Shown here: positions 1 through 8,227 of the stretch, piece by piece
How the letters are laid out: the number at the start of each line of letters is the position of its first letter
Numbering within the stretch: the stretch's first letter is position 1
Source of the DNA: Microbacterium sp. SA39
GTDB lineage: Bacteria > Actinomycetota > Actinomycetes > Actinomycetales > Microbacteriaceae
NCBI RefSeq assembly: GCF_000967865.1
Contig: NZ_JXRU01000030.1
Span: forward strand, 62,001 to 126,000
Reading direction: 5' to 3'
DNA length: 64,000 bases
Made by a program: the position numbers and the translations under genes
The notes under the pieces: model-generated
The model's database searches: none
What the model was told of the DNA's origin: nothing
What the model saw: only the letters and a program-made list of their open reading frames with translations

Positions 1-595
1 CGACGGTGTGGGTCGCGGTGACGGCCGGGGCGACGGCGGTCACGGGTGCTGCCGCCGGGGCGACCGCGACCGGGGTGGCTGCGCCGGACACCGCGAGAGT
101 CTGCCCCGGGTAGATCACCGAGGCGCGGGTCAGGCCGTTCGCGGCGAATACCGCGTCGACGGTGGTCCCGTACTTCTGCGCGATCGCATAGATCGTGTCG
201 CCGGCGACCACGGCATGCACGGTCGCCGCAGGGGCGGCCGGTGCTGCCGCGGACGTAGCGGCCGCGACGATGGGTGCCTGAAGGATCAGAGTCTGGCCGG
301 GATAGATGACCGAGCGCCAGGAGAGGCCGTTCCAGACCAGCACGTCGGCCGTGCGGAGACCGAAGCGCGAGGCGATCGCCGAGATGGTGTCACCGGGCTG
401 CACCGCGTAGTTCGCCGGTGGAACCTGGGCGGGCACGAGGCGGAGCGGCGTCGAACGTTGACGCTCGACGGCATTCGGCGCGGTCGCCGCCTCCGCCGGT
501 GCGGTCAGGAGCGTTCCGGCCAGCGCGCCGATCACGGCGGCGGGCATGCCGAGCTGAAGATATCGCGTGCGACGCGTGGCGTTGTCGAGTCCCAA
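1..595 (-). CDS. LysM-domain secreted cell-wall protein (partial)
   Basis: Secreted peptidoglycan-binding protein, cut at its C-terminus by the window edge. Reading from a TTG at 595, it has a basic N-terminus containing RRTRY, a hydrophobic stretch and an AEA-like cleavage site near residue 38, which together suggest a signal peptide. Two LysM repeats follow: one opens with VQPGDTISAIA (about residues 65-110), the other with VVAGDTIYAIA, and each ends in a VIYPGQTL motif. Ala/Pro-rich linkers separate them, and a HTV at the edge may begin a third. The TTG is chosen because AAAAGGGGGA lies just upstream and no ATG or GTG gives a complete signal peptide. Catalytic domains such as NlpC/P60 often follow LysM repeats in this lineage, but none is visible here, so enzymatic activity cannot be claimed. 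Confidence 0.8.
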   Translation of the reverse strand, partial: MGLDNATRRTRYLQLGMPAAVIGALAGTLLTAPAEAATAPNAVERQRSTPLRLVPAQVPPANYAVQPGDTISAIASRFGLRTADVLVWNGLSWRSVIYPGQTLILQAPIVAAATSAAAPAAPAATVHAVVAGDTIYAIAQKYGTTVDAVFAANGLTRASVIYPGQTLAVSGAATPVAVAPAAAPVTAVAPAVTATHTV

Positions 596-627
596 GGGTC
601 CCCCTTTTCGAGCACCTCACGTTGACA

Positions 628-682
628 CGGAAGTAAACGGAAGTCAACTGGAGTGACAGAAGTGAAGGATGTGACTGGAGTG
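628..682. repeat. Degenerate 10-base tandem repeats between divergent genes
   Basis: Imperfect units start at 628, 638, 648 and 658, a strict ten-base period, and a further related unit starts at 675. Unit forms are CGGAAGTAAA, CGGAAGTCAA, CTGGAGTGAC and AGAAGTGAAG. They lie between the LysM gene (minus) and the Rv2175c-like gene (plus). One copy per helical turn suggests a cooperative protein-binding site; the binding protein is unknown. Confidence 0.5.
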
Positions 683-714
683 CCGACATGCGGCATCCGA
701 TCGGAGGTGAGATA

Positions 715-1074
715 GTGGGCAGCGTGTCTGAGAACGTTGTGGAAACCCCTGCCGTCGAGTGGCTGACCATGCCCGACCTCGTCGAGGCGCTGGACCTGCC
801 GCTGGGTCGAGTGCGCCGCCTGATCGATGAGCACTACCTCGTCGGCTCTCGACGCACCGGCGTCTTCGCGGTTCCGGCGGCCTTCGTCGTGGACGGGCAG
901 CCGCTCAGTTCCCTGCGCGGCACGATCATCGTGCTGCAGGATGCCGGCTTCACCGACGACGAGCTCATCGACTGGCTGTTCGAGGAGGAGGAGAGCCTCG
1001 GACGTTCGCCGATCGCCGCACTCCTCGCCGGTCACAAGAGCGCGGTCCGCCGACTCGCTCGCACGCTCGCCTGA
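715..1074 (+). CDS. Rv2175c-family DNA-binding protein
   Basis: Small DNA-binding protein of the actinobacterial Rv2175c family, 119 residues. The N-terminal part (about residues 15-60) is a winged-helix-like HTH with the sequence WLTMPDLVEALDLPLGRVRR. The C-terminal part, about residues 65-115, matches the family's conserved helical domain. The mycobacterial member is a substrate of kinase PknL; nothing here shows phosphorylation. A GTG at 715 is preferred because GGAGGTGAG lies about seven bases upstream. The in-frame ATG at 688 precedes that ribosome site, and a GTG at 724 is less well spaced. It is divergent from the LysM gene and separated from it by the ten-base repeats, which this protein could itself bind (inference). 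Confidence 0.8.
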   Translation: MGSVSENVVETPAVEWLTMPDLVEALDLPLGRVRRLIDEHYLVGSRRTGVFAVPAAFVVDGQPLSSLRGTIIVLQDAGFTDDELIDWLFEEEESLGRSPIAALLAGHKSAVRRLARTLA

Positions 1075-1134
1075 CCGGAATTCCGGCGCAGGCGTGCTCC
1101 CGTCCAGGACGTGCGCAGTAGCAGGACCGCCGTC

Positions 1135-2235
1135 TCAGGACGAGCGCATCGTGGCTGCACGTGCCAGATCGCGCAGCTCGCCGACGGAAGCATTGTCCAG
1201 GCGTGCTCCCGAGAGCGCGCGGTCGGCTTTGCGCGCGTAGTCGGAGATCATCGCTTCGACGCGCTCCAGAGCGCCGGACCCGGCGATCGTCGCCTGCAGG
1301 AACGACACCTGCTGGGCCGTCAGCTCGGGGTCGCCGAGCATCTCATCCAGCAAGTTGCGGGCGGAGGGGTCGAGGGCTTCACGCGTGAGCGCGACGAGCA
1401 CTGTCCGCTTGCCCTCGCGCAGATCGTCGCCCGCGGGCTTTCCGGTGACGGAGGCATCGCCGAAGACTCCCAACACGTCATCGCGCAGCTGGAACGCCAT
1501 GCCGATCGGATGTCCGAAGTTCCGCAGCGCTGCCATCTGGTCCTCCGCGGCGCCGGCCAGAGCGCCGCCCAGCACGAGCGGCTGCTCGATGCTGTATCGG
1601 GCGGACTTGAGGGAGACCACGCGCAGGGCACGTTCGGCATGGAGCGTCCCGTCGTTCACGCTCCATGCCGACTCCTCCGCGATGTCGAGGAACTGCCCGG
1701 TCGTGACGTCGCGCCGCATCCTGGCGTACTCCGCCCGCACCGCCCGCGCATTGTCATGCTGATCCAGTGCGGACTCCAACAGATCGTCGCTCCACGCGAC
1801 GAGCAGGTCGCCGAGGAGAACGGCCGCGGCGCGGCCGAAGGACTCCGCGTCACCCGACCACCCGGCATCCCGGTGCGATGTCTCGAGGGCTCGGTGCGCG
1901 GCAGGCCGACCCCGGCGGGTGTCGGAGTTGTCGATCAGATCGTCGTGGACCAGCGCCGCGGACTGGAAGATCTCCAGCGCCGCGCACGTGTCCCAGAGTG
2001 CATCGGCCTCGACGGCGTCGCGGTCGCGGAACCGGGCGACGGCTCGCCAGCCGGCGTGGCAGAAGCGCGCGCGGAGGCGCTTGCCGCCCGTGAGCGTCGC
2101 GGCGGCGGCCTCGAGGAATGCGGCGGCCTCGAGTCCGTAGCCCTGAGACTCGGTGCGCGTGGAAGAGAGGAAGAGATCCAGTCGAGCGGCGACCTCGTCG
2201 GGCACGGGTGAAGGGGACGGCACGACTCCCAGCAT
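1135..2235 (-). CDS. Polyprenyl (geranylgeranyl-type) diphosphate synthase
   Basis: Trans-isoprenyl diphosphate synthase, 366 residues, which extends allylic diphosphates with isopentenyl diphosphate for quinone, carotenoid or undecaprenyl-related lipids. The family marks are present: GGKRLRARF near residues 50-58, the first aspartate-rich motif DDLID at 98-102, and the second region QLRDDVLGVFGD at about 249-260. The chain length of the product cannot be read reliably; actinobacterial homologues with this layout are usually annotated as geranylgeranyl or farnesyl diphosphate synthases (IdsA). The ATG at 2235 is chosen because the conserved N-terminal helix begins soon after it; the frame is open much further upstream, but that part has no similarity to the family. 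It is divergent from the DUF3040 gene. Confidence 0.88.
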   Translation of the reverse strand: MLGVVPSPSPVPDEVAARLDLFLSSTRTESQGYGLEAAAFLEAAAATLTGGKRLRARFCHAGWRAVARFRDRDAVEADALWDTCAALEIFQSAALVHDDLIDNSDTRRGRPAAHRALETSHRDAGWSGDAESFGRAAAVLLGDLLVAWSDDLLESALDQHDNARAVRAEYARMRRDVTTGQFLDIAEESAWSVNDGTLHAERALRVVSLKSARYSIEQPLVLGGALAGAAEDQMAALRNFGHPIGMAFQLRDDVLGVFGDASVTGKPAGDDLREGKRTVLVALTREALDPSARNLLDEMLGDPELTAQQVSFLQATIAGSGALERVEAMISDYARKADRALSGARLDNASVGELRDLARAATMRSS

Positions 2236-2286
2236 ACGTAAAGCAATGAGGGCTCGATCGGCTAGCCTCCGACGCCCGGTCGCGCG

Positions 2287-2292
2287 TATATT
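2287..2292 (+). promoter_or_regulatory. Candidate -10 box of the DUF3040 gene
   Basis: TATATT stands out in this GC-rich gap, about 28 bases before the DUF3040 start. The gene itself has a purine-rich ribosome site (GAGGGGGA). No convincing -35 element is visible. Confidence 0.4.
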
Positions 2293-2320
2293 GGAAAGGA
2301 CAATACCCGAGGGGGACGAA

Positions 2321-2695
2321 ATGCCACTCTCCGAACAGGAGCAGCGTCTGCTCGACGAGATGGAGCGCCATCTCCTCCACAACGACGCCGACGTCGTGAG
2401 CGCGCCGAGCGGCGATCGCACACTGAGCTACCGCAACCTCGTCTACGGCGCGTTGCTGCTCCTCGCGGGAGTCGGCGGCCTCGTGGCCGGAGTCATCATC
2501 GGTGACGTCTGGGGCATCGTGGTCGGCGTCGTGGGCTTCGCGGCCATGCTCGCCGGAGTCATGGTCGCCGTGACTCCCGTGCGTCGATCGACGACCGTTC
2601 CGCCGCGTGAGCGTTCCACCCCGAAGCAGCCGAGTTCGGCCTCGTTCATGGATCGTATGAACGATCGCTGGGACCGCCGCCAAGACGGTCACTGA
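2321..2695 (+). CDS. DUF3040 membrane protein
   Basis: Small inner-membrane protein of the actinobacterial DUF3040 family, 124 residues, function unknown. It opens with the family's typical MPLSEQEQRLLDEMERHL. Two hydrophobic segments at about residues 44-62 and 65-85 form a probable helical hairpin, and the tail is basic and polar. The ATG at 2321 follows GAGGGGGACGA. In many actinobacteria this gene sits just upstream of mraZ and the division cluster, as here. A strong hairpin follows the stop codon, so it is probably transcribed separately from mraZ. Confidence 0.88.
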   Translation: MPLSEQEQRLLDEMERHLLHNDADVVSAPSGDRTLSYRNLVYGALLLLAGVGGLVAGVIIGDVWGIVVGVVGFAAMLAGVMVAVTPVRRSTTVPPRERSTPKQPSSASFMDRMNDRWDRRQDGH

Positions 2696-2718
2696 CCCTA
2701 CCTCGACCACCCTTCCCT

Positions 2719-2747
2719 GAAGCCCGGATGCTGAGCATCCGGGCTTC
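2719..2747 (+). terminator. Strong hairpin after the DUF3040 gene
   Basis: A perfect 13-base-pair stem (GAAGCCCGGATGC with its complement) closes a three-base TGA loop, 23 bases after the stop codon. There is no T-run; actinobacterial terminators often lack one. It separates the DUF3040 gene from the mraZ operon. Confidence 0.75.
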
Positions 2748-2813
2748 ACTGCGTTAACACTCGACGTCCGCCCCTCGCCGCTGCGGCCCTCCACTCCTGC
2801 TCCACCTTTGTTC

Positions 2814-2831
2814 ACCGCGGATTTCCGCGGT
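2814..2831 (+). terminator. Palindrome upstream of the mraZ promoter region
   Basis: ACCGCGGA and its exact complement TCCGCGGT flank a TT spacer and are followed by the T-rich TTCTTCGTGTTCT. It could be a second terminator insulating the mraZ promoter or a protein-binding palindrome; the sequence does not decide. Confidence 0.4.
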
Positions 2832-2887
2832 TTCTTCGTGTTCTCTGCGCACTCCGCGCCGGCAGTCGGCGGATTGATCGTAGGTTT

Positions 2888-2913
2888 GTGGAGGAAAGTG
2901 GAGTAAAGTGGGG
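2888..2913 (+). promoter_or_regulatory. MraZ operator: three GTGGRG repeats
   Basis: GTGGAG at 2888, GTGGAG at 2898 and GTGGGG at 2908 are exactly ten bases apart and end about 40 bases before mraZ. MraZ is known to bind tandem direct repeats of this kind in front of its own operon, so this is very probably the autoregulatory site of the division and cell-wall cluster. Confidence 0.85.
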
Positions 2914-2954
2914 CACACCTCGAAGTTGGCCGGACGAAGAGGGGGTGATGGCCG

Positions 2955-3386
2955 ATGTTGCTGGGAACGCATTCTCCGAAACTGGACGACAAAGGACGGG
3001 TCATCCTTCCTGCGAAGTTCCGCGAAGACCTCGGCGGCGGCATCGTCGTCACCCGCGGTCAGGAACGCTGCCTCTACGTCTTCAGCACGGCCGAGTTCGA
3101 GGCGATGCACGAGCGGATCCGTCAGGCTCCGCTCGCGAACAAGCAGGCGCGTGACTTCATGCGACTGTTCCTCTCCGGAGCAAGTGCGGAGATGCCCGAC
3201 AGCCAGAACCGCATCACCATCCCCGTCCACCTGCGTCAGTACGCGGGACTGCAGAAAGAGCTCATCGTCACCGGAGTCGGCGCACACGCCGAGATCTGGG
3301 ATGCCGAGAGCTGGAACGCCTACCTCGCCGCCGGTGAGGAGACCTACTCCGATCTCGAGCAGGAGGTGATTCCGGGACTCTTCTGA
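2955..3386 (+). CDS. mraZ: Transcriptional regulator MraZ
   Basis: MraZ is a DNA-binding protein with two AbrB-like (SpoVT) domains and is the usual first gene and regulator of the division and cell-wall cluster. The 143-residue product has the normal length. It opens with [19 protein letters not shown], and a second AbrB-like repeat occurs near residues 80-100 ([17 protein letters not shown]). The ATG at 2955 follows AGAGGGGGTG. An ATG at 2948 is out of frame. The gene has its own operator repeats 42 bases upstream. It is followed after 102 bases by rsmH in the same direction. Confidence 0.96.
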   Translation: MLLGTHSPKLDDKGRVILPAKFREDLGGGIVVTRGQERCLYVFSTAEFEAMHERIRQAPLANKQARDFMRLFLSGASAEMPDSQNRITIPVHLRQYAGLQKELIVTGVGAHAEIWDAESWNAYLAAGEETYSDLEQEVIPGLF

Positions 3387-3488
3387 CCACGGCTGTGATG
3401 CCCCGCCGCTCCCGCCCCGACACACTTCCCCGGTGCCGGGTCGAGAAGCGGAGGGGGATCAGAGCCGAAGGTCACCCCGAGAAAGATC

Positions 3489-4427
3489 ATGAACCTCCGC
3501 GATATCCACACCCCCGTCCTGCTCGACCGCTGCGTCGAGCTGCTCGCTCCCGCCCTCCAGAACGACGGTGCGGTCCTCGTCGACGCCACCCTCGGAATGG
3601 GCGGCCACTCAGAGGCACTTCTCGAGAGGTTCCCGCATATCCGGCTGGTCGGACTCGACCGTGACACGGACGCGCTGCGCATCGCGGGGGAGCGGCTGGC
3701 CCGGTTCCGTGACCGCATCACGCTCGTCCACACCGTCTACGACGAGATCGGTCTCCACGCCCAGGGCGCTGCCGGCATCCTCTTCGATCTCGGTGTCTCG
3801 TCCCTGCAGCTCGACGAGGCGGATCGCGGTTTCGCGTATTCGAAGGACGCTCCTCTCGACATGCGGATGGACCAGACCGACGGCGTCACCGCCGCCGACG
3901 TCATCGCCACGTACAGCGAGGGCAACCTGCGCCGCATCTTCGAGCGCTACGGCGAGGAGAAACTGGCAGGCCGATATGCGCGCTTCATCATCGAGGCGCG
4001 GCAGAAGACGCCGATCACCCGCTCGGGTGAACTCGTGGAGATCCTCCAGGCCGCGACCCCCGCGGCGGCCCAGCGCGCCGGGCATCCTGCGAAGCGGGTC
4101 TTCCAGGCGCTGCGCATCGAGGTCAACACTGAGCTCAATGTCCTCGCCGACGCGATCCCTTCCGCGATGGACGCGCTGAGTGTCAACGGTCGCATCGTGG
4201 TCATGTCGTACCAGTCTCTCGAGGATCGCCTCGTCAAGCAGGCGTTCGCCGCGGCATCCGCCTCCACCGCCCCAGCCGGGCTGCCGGTCGAGCTCCCCGA
4301 ACATGCTCCGCGGTTCCGCATCCTGACGAAGGGCGCGGAGCTCGCCGACGATGACGAGCGGGCACGAAACCCGCGAGCGATCCCGGTGCGCCTGCGCGCC
4401 GCAGAGAAGTTGCGAGAGAGCGCATGA
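3489..4427 (+). CDS. rsmH: 16S rRNA (cytosine1402-N4)-methyltransferase
   Basis: RsmH (MraW) methylates N4 of C1402 of 16S rRNA using S-adenosylmethionine, acting on the 30S subunit. The 312-residue protein has the family length, the SAM-binding [14 protein letters not shown] near residues 29-42, and the [20 protein letters not shown] motif around 115-131. The conserved [14 protein letters not shown] region lies near residues 200-213. The ATG at 3489 fits the conserved N-terminus ([13 protein letters not shown]). The upstream ribosome site is weak (CCGAGAAAG). The stop overlaps the next start by four bases, so the two are translationally coupled. Confidence 0.96.
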   Translation: MNLRDIHTPVLLDRCVELLAPALQNDGAVLVDATLGMGGHSEALLERFPHIRLVGLDRDTDALRIAGERLARFRDRITLVHTVYDEIGLHAQGAAGILFDLGVSSLQLDEADRGFAYSKDAPLDMRMDQTDGVTAADVIATYSEGNLRRIFERYGEEKLAGRYARFIIEARQKTPITRSGELVEILQAATPAAAQRAGHPAKRVFQALRIEVNTELNVLADAIPSAMDALSVNGRIVVMSYQSLEDRLVKQAFAAASASTAPAGLPVELPEHAPRFRILTKGAELADDDERARNPRAIPVRLRAAEKLRESA

Positions 4428-4984
4428 GCCTGAACGCCACCGTACGCAAGCCCGTACAGCCCGCCGCTCCGACGCGAGCGCCGCAACGGCGGCTGCAGCC
4501 GGTCACCAGCCCGGCCGTACGCCGCAAGCCGAAGCTCGCCTACGCGCTGATCGCCCTCGGTGGAGCCCTCGCGATCGGAGCCGCGCAGATCGCGCTGTCA
4601 CTGGCGATCACCCAGGACTCGTTTGCGCTGGCCGAACTCTCCTCGCAGCAGCGCGACCTGAACCTTCGGACGCACGCCCTCCAGGAGGAGCTGACGGGGC
4701 TGAGCTCCCCGCAGGCGCTGGCGACGGGTGCAGCGGGACTCGGAATGGTGGTCGCCGGATCGCCGTCCTACCTGCGTCTCAGTGACGGCGCGGTGTTCGG
4801 CACGGGGACGGGCGCCGCCGGGACGTCGACGGTCGATCCCCGCAGCGCCGGCGCTGTCGGCAACGCGCTGATCGCGGTCACGCCGCCCGAGACACCGGTC
4901 GTGGAGGACGGCACCGCCGCACCGACCACGCAGGAGCTTCCGCCCGCGATCACCGACGGGCTTCCCAGCCCGACGACCCGCTGA
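4424..4984 (+). CDS. FtsL-like division membrane protein
   Basis: A 186-residue bitopic membrane protein in the ftsL position between rsmH and ftsI. It has a basic cytoplasmic N-terminus (about 1-38), one hydrophobic helix (about 39-62), a short heptad-like segment (about 68-95), and a Pro/Thr-rich tail. FtsL joins FtsB and FtsQ to recruit and activate FtsW/FtsI at the septum. Sequence similarity to FtsL is always low, so the assignment rests on position and topology. The extended Pro/Ala/Thr tail is an actinobacterial feature. The start overlaps the rsmH stop (ATGA). Confidence 0.75.
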   Translation: MSLNATVRKPVQPAAPTRAPQRRLQPVTSPAVRRKPKLAYALIALGGALAIGAAQIALSLAITQDSFALAELSSQQRDLNLRTHALQEELTGLSSPQALATGAAGLGMVVAGSPSYLRLSDGAVFGTGTGAAGTSTVDPRSAGAVGNALIAVTPPETPVVEDGTAAPTTQELPPAITDGLPSPTTR

Positions 4985-5017
4985 GCCTCGACCACACGGA
5001 TCGAACGGAGAGATCGC

Positions 5018-6787
5018 ATGACGACAAGAGCCACTCGCGGCCCGAGGCGACGCACGGTCGTCGCGCTCGCCGTCATCCTCACGGTGCTGGCGACCTTCGT
5101 GGTCCGTCTGGTCGACATCCAGGTCGTGAGGGCTGATGAACATGTCTCGGACTCCCTGAAGCTCATGGGTGAAGGCTCCGAGATCCAAGGCCGACGCGGG
5201 TCGATCGTCGATGCGAACGGTACCGTTCTCGCCTCCAGCATCCTGGTCTACGACGCGCAGCTCAGCCCTCGGGTCATCATGCTCCTCGAGGAGCAGGACC
5301 CGAAACTGCCCTGGGCGGAGGCCTCGGAGAAGATTGCTGCCATCACCGGACAGACCGGCGAAGAGGTGCGCAAGATCGTCTCGGACGCTCTCGCCCAGAA
5401 CCCGGACAGCCAATACGCGGAACTGAAGAAGGGCCTGACGACCGAACAGTACATCGCGCTCCGAGACCTCGGTCTTTCGTCCTACCTGTCCATGCCGTCC
5501 CGGGAGACGCGGGTCTACCCGAACGGTGCCGTCGCCGGCAATGTCCTCGGCTTCCTCGACAGCTCCGGCGAAGCTCAAGCCGGCATCGAGAAGCTCGAGC
5601 AGGAATGCCTCGCGCCGGTCAACGGTGAGGTGTCCTACCGCAAGGGCAAGGACGGTGTCGTGATCCCGGGGAGCGAGCGCACCGTGGACGCCGTGAACGG
5701 CGGGAGCGTGCAGCTCACCATCAACAGCGACCTGAACTGGTACCTGCAGCAGATGATCGCCGAGGAGGCGCAGGAGCAGGGCGCCAAGGGAGGCACCGTC
5801 ACGGTCGTCGAGGTCAAGACAGGGAAGATTCGCGCCGCCGCCGAGTGGCCGGCGATGGACCCGAACGACCTGAACTCCTCGACCCCGGAGACGCGGTACA
5901 GCCAGATCTTCCTCAAAGACTTCGAACCGGGGTCCACCTTCAAGGCCATCACGGCCGCGGCGGCGATCGAGGGCGCGGGCTTGACCCCGCTGAGCACTGT
6001 GAGCGCCTCGTCTCGCGAGACCTTCCCGAACGGCGCCGTCATCAACGACTCGTTCAACCACCCCGCATACAACTACACGCTCGCAGGGGGCTTGATCGAC
6101 TCCTCCAACGTGGCGCTGTCGAAGTTCGGCACGACGGTCAGCCCCGAGGTGCGCTACGACTACCTGCAGAGGTTCGGTGTCGGCGAGAAGACGCTCGGCT
6201 TCCCGGCCGAGGTCGGCGGCATCCTCCACCCGGTGAGCAAATGGGACAACCAGTCGCTCTACACGACGACCTTCGGCCAGTACTTCACAGTGACCGCGCC
6301 GCAGCTCGCCGGCGCGTACCAGGCGATCGCCAACGGCGGCGAGAAGATCGATCTCTCGCTGATCGAGTCGTGCACGGGTGCAGACGGCAGCGTCGTCACA
6401 CCGGATGCACCGGCTCACGAGCAGGTCGTCGCCGAGAAGACGGCCGCCGAGTTGACGCGGATGCTGGAGAACGTCGCCGTCCAGGGCGGCAACGCCGACC
6501 GCATCCAGGTTCCCGGCTACCGGGTGACCAGCAAGACCGGTACGGCACAGGTCCCCGACGGCAACGGCGGCTACAAGAACGGCGTCTACTACACCAGCAT
6601 GGTGGGCTTCGCGCCGGTGGACGACCCGCAGTACGTGATCGTGGTCACCCTCGACGAGCCGACTAAGGTTGTATCGTCCGCGGCCACCGCATCCGCCTTC
6701 CAGAAGGCAGTGACGCAGGTGATGAAGTCATATCGCGTGATGCCGTCCACCATCCCCATGGACGAGCTGCTTCCCAAATTCGGATAG
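5018..6787 (+). CDS. ftsI: Septal transpeptidase FtsI (class B PBP)
   Basis: Penicillin-binding transpeptidase that crosslinks septal peptidoglycan together with FtsW. The 589-residue protein has an N-terminal signal anchor (about residues 13-32), a PBP dimer domain, and a transpeptidase domain with the three active-site motifs: STFK with Ser306, SSN at 362-364, and KTG at 506-508. The ATG at 5018 follows GGAGAG. The next gene is murF, 27 bases downstream. In most actinobacteria murE would lie between them and is absent here. No PASTA domain is visible at the C-terminus. Confidence 0.95.
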   Translation: MTTRATRGPRRRTVVALAVILTVLATFVVRLVDIQVVRADEHVSDSLKLMGEGSEIQGRRGSIVDANGTVLASSILVYDAQLSPRVIMLLEEQDPKLPWAEASEKIAAITGQTGEEVRKIVSDALAQNPDSQYAELKKGLTTEQYIALRDLGLSSYLSMPSRETRVYPNGAVAGNVLGFLDSSGEAQAGIEKLEQECLAPVNGEVSYRKGKDGVVIPGSERTVDAVNGGSVQLTINSDLNWYLQQMIAEEAQEQGAKGGTVTVVEVKTGKIRAAAEWPAMDPNDLNSSTPETRYSQIFLKDFEPGSTFKAITAAAAIEGAGLTPLSTVSASSRETFPNGAVINDSFNHPAYNYTLAGGLIDSSNVALSKFGTTVSPEVRYDYLQRFGVGEKTLGFPAEVGGILHPVSKWDNQSLYTTTFGQYFTVTAPQLAGAYQAIANGGEKIDLSLIESCTGADGSVVTPDAPAHEQVVAEKTAAELTRMLENVAVQGGNADRIQVPGYRVTSKTGTAQVPDGNGGYKNGVYYTSMVGFAPVDDPQYVIVVTLDEPTKVVSSAATASAFQKAVTQVMKSYRVMPSTIPMDELLPKFG

Positions 6788-6814
6788 ACGGCGAGAGCCG
6801 CGCCTGGAGATGAC

Positions 6815-8227
6815 ATGATCGCCCTGACGCTCGCTGAGATCGCCGCCGCAGTCGGTGGTGAACTGCGCGTCGCCGGAGAGGACACGGCGGAGACGGTCGT
6901 CGAGGGCCTCGTCGACACGGACTCGCGCACGATGGGCCCCGGATCGATCTTCGTGGCGAAGCCCGGAGCGGAGACGGACGGACACCGATTCGTCGCCGCC
7001 GCCCGGGAAGCCGGTGCCGCGCTCGCGATCGTCGAGCACGTCGTGGATGCTCCGATCTCACAGATCATCGTGCCCGGCGCTGTGGCTGCCCTCGGTGACC
7101 TGGCTCGGGAGGTCGTCGCGCGCGTCCGCTCGAGGGGCGATCTCCGCGTCGTCGGCATCACCGGCTCGAACGGCAAGACCACCACGAAGAACTTCCTCGC
7201 GCGCATCCTCGCCGACGAGGGCGAGACCATTGCGCCGGTGAAGTCCTTCAACAACGAGGTGGGAGCCCCGGTCACCATGCTGCGCGTGACCTACGGCACG
7301 CGATTCCTCGTCAGCGAGTTCGGCGCCGCGGCGCCGGGCAGCATCGCCCGCCTCGCGGGTCTCGTCGAGCCCGACATCGCGGTCGTGCTGATGGTGGGCA
7401 TGGCCCATGCAGGGGGCTTCGGCGGCATCGAAGAGACCGCGAAGGCGAAGTCCGAGCTGGTCGTCGCCGCGAAGGCCTCGGGTACCGCCGTGCTCAACAT
7501 CGACGATTCCCGCGTCGCCGCGATGCAGGAGATCGCGACCTCGCGCGGAATGCGCGTCGTCGGCTTCGGGCAGGGCACCGCCGCCGACGTACGCGCACAC
7601 GACCTCGTCGTGACGGCATCCGGGACGACCTGCGAGATCGAGGCCGGGGACGAGCGCATCCCGCTGCGCCTGCGCGTCCTCGGCGCGCACCTCATCACGA
7701 ACGCACTGGCGGCGATCGCCGCGGCCGGCGTGCTCGGCGTACGCCTCGCGGACGCCGTCGCGCGTCTCGAGACCGTCGAGATCGCCGAGCGCTGGCGGAT
7801 GCAGCCGATGGGCAACGATCGCGTGCGCATCATCAACGACGCCTACAACGCCAGCCCCGATTCGATGGCCGCGGCGCTCCGGACGCTCGCGCAGATCACC
7901 GGCCCCGAGGAGCGCACGGTCGCGGTGCTCGGAGCGATGAGCGAACTGGGCGAGTCCGCGGGCGAGGAGCACGACCGGATCGGCCTCCTCGCCGTGCGGC
8001 TGAACATCCAGCGGATCGTGGTCGTCGGTCCCGAGGCGAGGCGCCTCTATCTCTCGGCCGTCGGCGAGGGATCCTGGGACAGCGAGGCCGTGCATCTGCC
8101 CGATCAGGACGCCGCCTTCGAGTACCTCCGCTCCGAGTTGCGCGACGGAGATCGCGTGCTCGTGAAGTCATCCAATTCCGTGGGCCTCCGGCATCTCGGC
8201 GATCGTCTGGGAGAATTGTTCTCGTGA
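6815..8227 (+). CDS. murF: UDP-MurNAc-tripeptide--D-Ala-D-Ala ligase
   Basis: MurF adds D-Ala-D-Ala to the UDP-MurNAc tripeptide in the cytoplasm. The 470-residue protein has the Mur ligase N-terminal domain, the ATP-binding loop GITGSNGKTTT at residues 114-124, the NNEVGAPVT segment that distinguishes MurF, and NDAYNASPDSM in the central/C-terminal part. These marks separate it from MurE, so this is not a misplaced murE. The ATG at 6815 follows GGAGATG. It overlaps mraY by four bases. Confidence 0.95.
   Translation: MIALTLAEIAAAVGGELRVAGEDTAETVVEGLVDTDSRTMGPGSIFVAKPGAETDGHRFVAAAREAGAALAIVEHVVDAPISQIIVPGAVAALGDLAREVVARVRSRGDLRVVGITGSNGKTTTKNFLARILADEGETIAPVKSFNNEVGAPVTMLRVTYGTRFLVSEFGAAAPGSIARLAGLVEPDIAVVLMVGMAHAGGFGGIEETAKAKSELVVAAKASGTAVLNIDDSRVAAMQEIATSRGMRVVGFGQGTAADVRAHDLVVTASGTTCEIEAGDERIPLRLRVLGAHLITNALAAIAAAGVLGVRLADAVARLETVEIAERWRMQPMGNDRVRIINDAYNASPDSMAAALRTLAQITGPEERTVAVLGAMSELGESAGEEHDRIGLLAVRLNIQRIVVVGPEARRLYLSAVGEGSWDSEAVHLPDQDAAFEYLRSELRDGDRVLVKSSNSVGLRHLGDRLGELFS

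Noticed and set aside
596..714. Riboswitch upstream of the LysM gene (c-di-AMP type)
   Set aside because: Such riboswitches precede some actinobacterial cell-wall hydrolase genes, but the gap is about 120 bases, is filled by short repeats and shows no matching helices.
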